Positions 19,301-26,654 of a DNA stretch of 42,198 nucleotides are shown piece after piece. Where the stretch lies: positions 1 to 42,198 of the forward strand of contig NZ_JADGHT010000004.1 of the NCBI RefSeq assembly GCF_019683755.1, given 5' to 3'. The notes under the pieces are model-generated. The model did not search any database. It was given only the letters and a program-made list of their open reading frames with translations, and had not been told where the DNA came from. Both the position numbers and the translations under genes were made by a program. How positions within the stretch are numbered: the stretch's first letter is position 1; every line of letters begins with the position of its first letter. The DNA is from Thermogemmatispora sp. (lineage in GTDB: Bacteria; Chloroflexota; Ktedonobacteria; Ktedonobacterales; Ktedonobacteraceae).

Positions 19301-20406
19301 AAGTACGAGGTCCTCACCCTCCCCGCTCGCGGGGGGCCATTCTCATCGTCTTTCTGGTCTTCGCGCTGGTCCTGGGCCTCATCTATGTCTCCTGGAATTT
19401 AGTCACAGCGATGTTTGAGCCAGTCAGTCCTCCGGGCCAGGGGCATACAGTGACAATTATTGTCCAGGAGAACGAGACGGTACAGCAGCTAGCCAATGAC
19501 CTCCAGGCCAAGGGGCTGATTCGGAACACGTTGGCATTTCGTTTCTGGGCCAAGATCAAGGGCCTGGACCAGCATTTGCAGGCCGGCGTCTACCGCAATT
19601 TGAACACCAGCATGAACATGAGCGATATCATTGATGCGCTCATGAATGCCCAGCCCGATCAAATCGTCGTCCGTATTCCGGAGGGCTGGCGGCTAGAGCA
19701 AATCGCGGACAAGATTGAGGCTGCGGGCCTGCCGCGTTTCAGCAAGCAAGATTTTCTCACCTATACGAAGAATCCGACGAAATTTCCTGATCGCAACAAG
19801 TTCCCCTTGTTGAAGCAGCTCCCGTCGGGGGCGACGATGGAGGGTCTCCTTTTCCCCGATACCTACTTTTTCGACCTTGGGGCAACTACGACCGATGTGA
19901 TTGACCGTCTGCTACAGGAGTTCCAGGCCAAGGTACAACAGTACCATCTTGACACCAAGGCAGCGGCCAACCACATGACCCTCTACCAAATGGTAACGCT
20001 GGCCTCGATCGTTGAGCGAGAGGCGGCCTTTGATAGCGATCGTCCCTTGATTGCTAGTGTTTACTGGAACCGTATCTATCGCCCTAACGCAGAGACAGCC
20101 GGCTTTCTGGACGCTGACCCGACCGTCCAGTACGCGCGCGATTCGCAGCCTGGGACGAAAACCTACTGGGCGGCGCTGACTGCCGCGGGCAGGCAGGTGC
20201 TACCCGACAGTCCCTGGAATACGTATACCCATAAGGGTTGGCCGCCTACGCCGATCTGCAGCCCGAGCCTGGCCAGTCTGGAGGCGGCGGCCTCACCAGC
20301 CAAAACCGATTACTACTTTTTCCTGAACCGGCCTGATAATGGGCGGGCCGTCTTTGCAAAGACCAAGGCCGAGTTTGATCAGGAGGTTCAGAAGTACCTC
20401 AAGTAA
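19297..20406 (+). CDS. mltG: endolytic murein transglycosylase MltG (YceG-like)
   Basis: N-terminal TM, VRIPEGWRLEQIADKI, MVTLASIVEREAAFDSDRPLIASVYWNRI with catalytic Glu, NTYTHKGWPPTPICSPSLASLEAA. Confidence 0.95.
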   Translation: MKVRGPHPPRSRGAILIVFLVFALVLGLIYVSWNLVTAMFEPVSPPGQGHTVTIIVQENETVQQLANDLQAKGLIRNTLAFRFWAKIKGLDQHLQAGVYRNLNTSMNMSDIIDALMNAQPDQIVVRIPEGWRLEQIADKIEAAGLPRFSKQDFLTYTKNPTKFPDRNKFPLLKQLPSGATMEGLLFPDTYFFDLGATTTDVIDRLLQEFQAKVQQYHLDTKAAANHMTLYQMVTLASIVEREAAFDSDRPLIASVYWNRIYRPNAETAGFLDADPTVQYARDSQPGTKTYWAALTAAGRQVLPDSPWNTYTHKGWPPTPICSPSLASLEAAASPAKTDYYFFLNRPDNGRAVFAKTKAEFDQEVQKYLK

Positions 20407-20436
20407 GGAAGCAAAGCAAAGGCGAGAGTTGAGCTA

Positions 20437-21330
20437 ATGAATCTGAATCTCGGACAGGTCATTTTTCTGGCTCTATTGCAGGGGGTTACCGAGTTGTTCC
20501 CCATCAGCAGCCTGGGGCATACGGTGGTCATCCCTGGGCTGCTGGGCTGGGGGGATCTTGTGGATAACGAACGCTTTGTTCCCTTGATTACGGCCCTGCA
20601 CCTGGGAACCGCGCTAGCGCTCCTGATCTATTTCTGGCGTGATTGGCTCCAGGTGGTGCGCACCTTGTGGAAAAGTGTCAAAGAAGGTCGTGTAGAGCGT
20701 GGCACTGAAGAGTGGGTAAGCTGGTTGATCATTATTGGCTCAATCCCGACGGGGATTCTGGGAGTCTTCCTTGAGAAGCCCCTCAAGCAACTCTTTGCAT
20801 CACCGGTCATCGCGGCGACTTTCCTGGTCGTCAATGGTTCGCTCCTCTTCTTTGGTGAAGCCTTACGCCGCTATCTGACAGCGCAGGAAGAGCGGCGTCT
20901 TGCGAGGAAGGATAGCAAGGCGGTATTGCGCCCGCTGGCCTCACTGTCCTGGAAGGAAGCGGTACTCGTGGGCTTAGGGCAGTCGCTGGCCTTGATCCCG
21001 GGGATCTCGCGCTCCGGAGCCTCAATGGTGGCTGGATTAGGGGTTCGTCTCAGCCATGAAGATGCGGCCCGCTATTCTTTCCTGCTGGGGACTCCGATCA
21101 TCTTTGCGGCGGCGGTGCTAGAGATCCCACAGCTCTTTGGCCTCCCCTCATCGGTCCTGCTGCTGGTCTTTACCGGCATGGTACTCTCGGGTGTGGCGGC
21201 TTTTCTCAGTACTAAATTCTTACTGAAGTACTTCGAAACAGGAAACCTCTATCCTTTTGCCGTCTATTGCTGGGCTGCTGGGCTGATTGGGCTTGTTCTG
21301 CTCTTCTTTGTATTGCATAGCGCCTCCTGA
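20437..21330 (+). CDS. uppP: undecaprenyl-diphosphate phosphatase
   Basis: QGVTELFPISSLGH and PGISRSGASMVAGL; polytopic membrane protein. Confidence 0.93.
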   Translation: MNLNLGQVIFLALLQGVTELFPISSLGHTVVIPGLLGWGDLVDNERFVPLITALHLGTALALLIYFWRDWLQVVRTLWKSVKEGRVERGTEEWVSWLIIIGSIPTGILGVFLEKPLKQLFASPVIAATFLVVNGSLLFFGEALRRYLTAQEERRLARKDSKAVLRPLASLSWKEAVLVGLGQSLALIPGISRSGASMVAGLGVRLSHEDAARYSFLLGTPIIFAAAVLEIPQLFGLPSSVLLLVFTGMVLSGVAAFLSTKFLLKYFETGNLYPFAVYCWAAGLIGLVLLFFVLHSAS

Positions 21331-21454
21331 TTAGGTAGAATTGCTTAGAGGCCGCTGGGGCGACGAAGCCACCGGGGTAGGGCTGGTCAGGCAAAACAAG
21401 GCTGGCCCTGTCTGGGGTGGCTGCCCCTGGCCTGGCAAAGGCCCCCGTTCTGGA

Positions 21455-21496
21455 GAAAGATGGTCCTGCCGTCAGCCCTACAGGTCGCCATCTTTC
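21455..21496 (+). repeat. hairpin in the leader of the small membrane ORF
   Basis: gaaagatgg/ccatctttc perfect 9-bp inverted repeat (21455-21463/21488-21496). Confidence 0.6.
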
Positions 21497-21551
21497 CTGC
21501 GGACCGAGGTCCCTATTTTGAACTTTTGAGGAGAAGGTAGGAACACCGCGT

Positions 21552-21731
21552 ATGAAGAACCAGTATCTTTTTTACGCCGCTCTTGCTGTAGGTATTATCC
21601 TGCTTATCCTCGGCGTTGTGTTCGAGGTGTCTCATCATCCTACGCGCGGCCTGGTTAGCCTGATCGTCGGTGCGATCCTGCTGATAGTTGGGATCGTCGG
21701 TATGGTCATGGGGCGTCCCAAAACAGCCTAG
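21552..21731 (+). CDS. small (59 aa) two-TM membrane protein
   Basis: Below the ORF-track length cutoff; MKNQYLFYAALAVGIILLILGVVFEVSHHPTRGLVSLIVGAILLIVGIVGMVMGRPKTA with upstream GAGGAGAAGG. Confidence 0.6.
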   Translation: MKNQYLFYAALAVGIILLILGVVFEVSHHPTRGLVSLIVGAILLIVGIVGMVMGRPKTA

Positions 21732-22017
21732 CCTTGCCGAGCCTGCCCGCTCTCACGGACAGGTAGACAGACAGGGGCTGAGCTGATGGGTAACCAGAGA
21801 GGTGGGAGCAGGGAGCAACTCCGAAGGCATGGGCTGATCCTCTCATAGCTGTTCCCTAGTGCTCCCTCCCTTTCTGGTCGTGGGCCAGCGATCAGGAGCT
21901 GGCCCGGTTATACTCGCCTGATGCTGGAGCAGCGCTCTCTCCAAGTCCCTATCTCTCACGACAGACGCAAGTTAGTAGCATTAATACTGGTATTTTGCTT
22001 TAGGAAAGGGTGGAACA

Positions 22018-22230
22018 GTGAAAAATTCTTCTAATCCTACAGTATTTGTCTTGGCTATCATCGTAGCGATTGTAGCCTTGATCGCAGGAGTCTATTATCT
22101 GATCCCTGGCATTCCTCACGTGCTCGCCTCGCCGCCAACCGCCGTACATGTGAAACATGCGGTGCTCTTTTTTGCGATTGCTGTGATCTGTGTCATTGGA
22201 GCCCTGGTGACGCGACCACGAGCGGCCTGA
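22018..22230 (+). CDS. small (70 aa) two-TM membrane protein
   Basis: GTG start after AGGAAAGGGTGG; MKNSSNPTVFVLAIIVAIVALIAGVYYLIPGIPHVLASPPTAVHVKHAVLFFAIAVICVIGALVTRPRAA. Confidence 0.6.
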   Translation: MKNSSNPTVFVLAIIVAIVALIAGVYYLIPGIPHVLASPPTAVHVKHAVLFFAIAVICVIGALVTRPRAA

Positions 22231-22316
22231 GCCTGGCGCTGGCTGGTTGGGCGAGGGGGAGTGAAGAAAGAAAAGAGAAGAAAGGCGGGGTACTTCCAGT
22301 CTTCACTTGAGAAAGG

Positions 22317-22370
22317 AAACAGATGCAGGCAGAGAGCGCTGGTCACCGTCTCTCTGTCTGCATCTGTTTT
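22317..22370 (+). terminator. strong rho-independent terminator between convergent genes
   Basis: 20-bp near-perfect stem aaacagatgcaggcagagag / ctctctgtctgcatctgttt (one G-T), then T-run. Confidence 0.88.
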
Positions 22371-22412
22371 ATGATATCCCGAACAGCAGGGTGATTTATT
22401 ATCGGAGAGAGT

Positions 22413-23399
22413 TTAGCTGGTGGCTCCAAGTACGCTGTCCACGATCTGAGGGTAGCCGCGCAGAAACTCAGCCGCGCTAACCGCCTTGCGTCCTTCTAGC
22501 TGCAAGCGGCTCACCAACAGCCAGCCCTCTCCGCAAGCGACTGCCAGTAGCTCATCACCAGCCACCGTGAAGCGCTTCACCGTCCCGGGGGGCAAGCCTG
22601 TCGGAAGCGCTTGCCCGGTCATGGCAGTGGCTGTCAGGATCTTGAGCAGCTTGCCGCGCCAGAAGGTATAGCTACCGGGCCAGGGGGTATAAGCGCGTAC
22701 CATACGTGCCAGCCAGACAGCCGAGCGCTGCCAGTCGATCTGGCCATCCTCCTTGCGCAGCATGCGCGTATAGCTTGCCTGGCTCTCGTCTTGGGGCTGA
22801 GGTGTGATCTCGCCGGCGATCCAGCGCGGCAGTGTTTCCAACAAAGCGGTTGCGCCTAGGTCAGCGAGCTTAGCGCTCAGCGTCTCCGTCGTATCGTCGG
22901 GAGCGATCGGCAGGCGGCGCTGATGGAGAATAGGGCCAGTATCAATGCCGGCATCGAGGAGCATAATGGTCACGCCGGTCTCGCTCTCTCCCTGGAGAAT
23001 CGCCTCACTGATCGGCGAGACGCCGCGGTATTTTGGCAACAATGAAGCGTGGATGTTCAACGTACCATAGCGTGGCTGATCAAGCACAGCTTGCGGCAGA
23101 ATCTGACCGAAAGCCGTGACGATATAGAGATCAGCACCGAAGGCCGCCAAAGCCTCAATCGTTTCAGGACGCTTCAAAGATCCGGGCTGCCAGACACGAA
23201 GGCCATGAGCGAGCGCGACCTGCTTGACAGGTGAAAAGGCCACTTGGTGACCGCGGCCTGCCGGCTTATCGGTGCGTGTAATCACAGCCACGATCTCGTA
23301 GCCCTCCGGCAAGACCGCCCCGGGCCTGGCTCCGCGGATCAAGGCCTCCAGAGGAGGCACGGCGAACTGAGGGGTACCCATGTAGATCAAGCGAAGCAT
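22413..23399 (-). CDS. fmt: methionyl-tRNA formyltransferase
   Basis: MLRLIYMGTPQFAVPPLEAL, NIHASLLPKYRGVSPISEAILQGESETGVTIMLLDAGIDTGPIL. Confidence 0.96.
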   Translation of the reverse strand: MLRLIYMGTPQFAVPPLEALIRGARPGAVLPEGYEIVAVITRTDKPAGRGHQVAFSPVKQVALAHGLRVWQPGSLKRPETIEALAAFGADLYIVTAFGQILPQAVLDQPRYGTLNIHASLLPKYRGVSPISEAILQGESETGVTIMLLDAGIDTGPILHQRRLPIAPDDTTETLSAKLADLGATALLETLPRWIAGEITPQPQDESQASYTRMLRKEDGQIDWQRSAVWLARMVRAYTPWPGSYTFWRGKLLKILTATAMTGQALPTGLPPGTVKRFTVAGDELLAVACGEGWLLVSRLQLEGRKAVSAAEFLRGYPQIVDSVLGATS

Positions 23400-23485
23400 A
23401 GGTCTGCTAAGCCTTCTCCCTTCTACGCGAATAACATTCCTATAGTAGCATTTTCAGGCTATCCGCTCCTTGAGGCGTGCCAATA

Positions 23486-23494
23486 TGGTATACT
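23486..23494 (+). promoter_or_regulatory. candidate extended -10 promoter (TGGTATACT)
   Basis: TGn-TATACT upstream of the 23533 CDS. Confidence 0.4.
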
Positions 23495-23532
23495 GCATTC
23501 ACCACAAGTGAAACATCGAGGTACAGCGTTGT

Positions 23533-25701
23533 ATGCAAGGGTGGGAATACAACAACCTGGTCTCTGGGGGCGGGCAAGCTGGCAGTGGGACGCCGCCACT
23601 CTCCGCCGCTCTGCAACCGACACCTCAGCGCCAGCAGCAGTTCACCTTCGGGATCTACTCGACTACACCGCCCGCGACAGATCCTGAAAGTATTCTGCAG
23701 CGCGCCGATGAGGTGAATACGGTAAGGCGCATGCTAAGCAATCCCAATACCAGCGCTGTCTTTCTCACTGGCGAGCCGGGAGTCGGCAAGTCAACGCTGG
23801 CTGCGCTCGTCTACAAGAGCATCCAGATGATGGCCCAGGTGGCGAAGGAGCCGCCGCTACGACCGCGCTACTTTGTCTGGCTCAGCATCAGTTCTTTTGC
23901 CAATCTACCGGATGTGATCGCCGCTATCCTGCGCAGCATCAACGTTGACACCTCTACCTTCTTTCTCCTCAAGCCCGAGCAACAAATCGCGGCTCTGGTG
24001 CGGGCTTTGCGTCGTCCGCAGGAGAGCGCCTTCATTGTGCTTGATCAGTTCGAGCAGCTGCTGGATCCGGAGACAGCGCAGGGATTGGTTGGGCGTGGGG
24101 CATTAGCGGCTTTCTTTGAAATGCTCCAAATGGATTTAGGTACCAGTCGTCTGCTGCTCACAAGCTATCTGTCGCCCTATGGCCCCCTCAACGATGATGA
24201 AAAGCGTGTGCGCTCGTATCTGGTTTCGCGGGTCAGCATTCCAGAGGGCGTCTCGTTGCTGGTACAGCGCGGCCTGCAAGGCTCATACGAAGACCTCTCG
24301 CTGGTCTGGCAGCGTTGCGGAGGCCATGTTTTTGCCTTGTTGCTCGTCTGTGCCCTTGTACAACTCTCAGGCGTCTCTCTCCCCTACCTCTTGCATGCCG
24401 CCGAATATCAGCCGCTCTGGAGCGGCGATGTGACTCTGCAGACCATTGGGGCCCTCTATCGCCATCTGTCTCCGCTTCAGACCCTGCTTCTGCGAGCGCT
24501 GGCACTCTTCTCGGAGCCGGTACCACTGGCGGGCATCGTGATGACAGTCACGGGCCAGTATGCTTCAGCGCATGCCCTGCGTTTCGAGCAGGAGCTGATG
24601 CAGCTCGTGCAGCTTTCTCTCGTCCAGCGCTCACTCAATGAAGCAGGAATCACTTGCTACGATCTGCATAGTTTACTGCGCCAGTATGTGCTTGCGGCTT
24701 ACCTGGAAGGGAATGATCTCCGCCATAGTGAGGCCCTGGAGAGCATGTTAGGTCTGCGCAGCCCCTTGCTGGAAGCCCTAGATGGGCTAAGACCAGATGA
24801 GCCAGAGGCACGCGAGATCGCCCTGGCGAACAGCCACTTACAGGTTGCCGCCTACTATCGCCGTCTGGCTCAGGAGCTGTGTCCACCCCCCGAGCAGCGT
24901 ACAGGCCTACAGGACGTCGTACCGCTGCTCCATGCCATTCGTCATCTCTGCCTAGGCTGGCGCTGGCAGGAAGCTTGCGATCTGCTCTTCAGCGAGAGCT
25001 TGCATGAGAGCCTCATGCGTTGGGGAACGTGGAATACATTGATGAGTCTCTATACTGGGATGCTGCCACCCAGTGGCCTGCTGACACGTCATGATGAAGG
25101 CTTAGTCAATAGCCATCTGGGACTGCTCTATGCCCGCCTGGGAGAATATGAACAGAGCCAGGCTTGTTATGAACGGGCACTGAGCATTCAGCAGGCGCTA
25201 GGCGATCAACATGACGCTGCGGTGACGCTGGTCAATATGGGCGAGCTGTATCGTAGCATGGGGGCGCTCCAGCAGGCCCAGGCCTATTTTGAGCAGGCGC
25301 TCTTGCTCAATCGCCAGCTCGCTGAACCTGATCCTGAGATTGAATGCGTAGCACTCCATAACCTGGGGCTGCTCTGCCAGACGCAGAAACAGTATCAGCA
25401 GGCTCTGAGCTATTATCAGCAGTCGCTCAAGCTGGCTCTGCGCACACAAGAACGCTATGACATTGGCATGATTGTCACCAATATGGGCATGCTTCTCTAT
25501 GAGCAGGGAAGACAGGCCGAGGGATTGGCCTTGCTCTTCTTTGCCCTGCAATGGCGCCAGACGCTGCAGGACCCCACAGTGAGCACGATCGAGCTGTTTC
25601 TGAACACTCTGGAGCAGCGCCTGGGATCCGAGTCCTTCGCTAGCTTGCGTCAGGCCGCTCTGCTCCAACAAGAACAGCTCATTCATCAGCTCTTTAGCTA
25701 G
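23533..25701 (+). CDS. STAND/NB-ARC-like NTPase with C-terminal TPR repeats
   Basis: Walker A FLTGEPGVGKSTLA, Walker B SAFIVLDQFEQLLD, C-terminal TPRs (NSHLGLLYARLGEYEQSQACYERALSIQQALGDQHDAAVTLVNMGELYRSMGALQQAQAYFEQAL...). Confidence 0.8.
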   Translation: MQGWEYNNLVSGGGQAGSGTPPLSAALQPTPQRQQQFTFGIYSTTPPATDPESILQRADEVNTVRRMLSNPNTSAVFLTGEPGVGKSTLAALVYKSIQMMAQVAKEPPLRPRYFVWLSISSFANLPDVIAAILRSINVDTSTFFLLKPEQQIAALVRALRRPQESAFIVLDQFEQLLDPETAQGLVGRGALAAFFEMLQMDLGTSRLLLTSYLSPYGPLNDDEKRVRSYLVSRVSIPEGVSLLVQRGLQGSYEDLSLVWQRCGGHVFALLLVCALVQLSGVSLPYLLHAAEYQPLWSGDVTLQTIGALYRHLSPLQTLLLRALALFSEPVPLAGIVMTVTGQYASAHALRFEQELMQLVQLSLVQRSLNEAGITCYDLHSLLRQYVLAAYLEGNDLRHSEALESMLGLRSPLLEALDGLRPDEPEAREIALANSHLQVAAYYRRLAQELCPPPEQRTGLQDVVPLLHAIRHLCLGWRWQEACDLLFSESLHESLMRWGTWNTLMSLYTGMLPPSGLLTRHDEGLVNSHLGLLYARLGEYEQSQACYERALSIQQALGDQHDAAVTLVNMGELYRSMGALQQAQAYFEQALLLNRQLAEPDPEIECVALHNLGLLCQTQKQYQQALSYYQQSLKLALRTQERYDIGMIVTNMGMLLYEQGRQAEGLALLFFALQWRQTLQDPTVSTIELFLNTLEQRLGSESFASLRQAALLQQEQLIHQLFS

Positions 25702-25920
25702 CTGAGCTGGATCAAGACGAGTAGGCTAAGAGCGTTGGCTGTCTCTTTATCCACAGAAGTGGTCAGTGCAACACCCTACGCGCAGGCCACTTGACCGCTG
25801 GCAACCCCGAGAACCCCCGGGCTGGCCCAAAAGGTCCTGTTTGCTAACTTGCTGGAACACCATGCGTTATAGTAAGTGACTAAGAAATCAGGAAAGCTTT
25901 CCGATTAAAGGCCAGAAACC

Positions 25921-26063
25921 GTTCGTGCGCTGGCGCCACAAGCGTCCGTGTCGCCACCGACACGGCTGGAAGGATAGGGTACCAAACTGGTTAGTGACCT
26001 GTATGCAAGGGAACTAGCCTTGTGGCGCAAGAGGCTGACTTTTTCAGCATCTGACTGACGAAC
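25921..26063 (+). ncRNA. candidate structured non-coding RNA or leader element (unidentified class)
   Basis: Nested inverted repeats: gttcgt/acgaac (25921/26058), gcgccacaag/cttgtggcgc (25933-25942/26019-26028, perfect 10 bp), ccgtgtcg-ccac-cgacacgg (25946-25965), acca-aac-tggt (25981-25991). No convincing ORF. Confidence 0.35.
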
Positions 26064-26654
26064 CTGGCCGGCACGGGCCTGCCCACAGGCAGGCGCAGTT
26101 GAACTCTCTACCTCGCTCTCTGGCTAGCCAACTAGCAGCCGGGAGCAGCTCCTTTCCCGGATGGGTCAATTCTGCTGCGGTGGGGTCCAATCAACAAGCA
26201 GTCGGGTAAGTCAGGCGTGAGCGGTCGCTGCCGCTGATCAGCTTGCTCGTTCGCTGCGAGAACTCTACCATACATACGGTTGCACGCATGCCTTTCCTTT
26301 GTCACCTTGCTATTGCTATCCTTCAGGATAGCCATATTTTGTGATTGTCATGGAAAGCGCCTTGCCGAAACGTTGTACTTGTCAGTACAAAAGATGGGCA
26401 GGTCTCTTCTGGCGAAGAGTAAGGGCTTCTGGCTTGCTATTTCCTCAGCAAGCCAGCGAGCAAGATCATTGCTGCTCACTGCCAGGCCATTGAATTGAGA
26501 GGATCACATGAGGTGGTGGTGGCAGGGCCGGGTAAATACAAGGCTCCTGTAGGGAGTAAAAGTGACTTTAGAACATCATAAGCGCGGTGCGCGCAGCAAT
26601 ATCGGCGCGTGCGCATAAGGCTCGCTGCTAGGAAGTTGTCAGGAAGTGAGTTGA

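Noticed and set aside
25702-26654. CRISPR array or mobile element remnant in the long intergenic region
   Set aside because: No regularly spaced direct repeats, transposase ORF or terminal inverted repeats seen.
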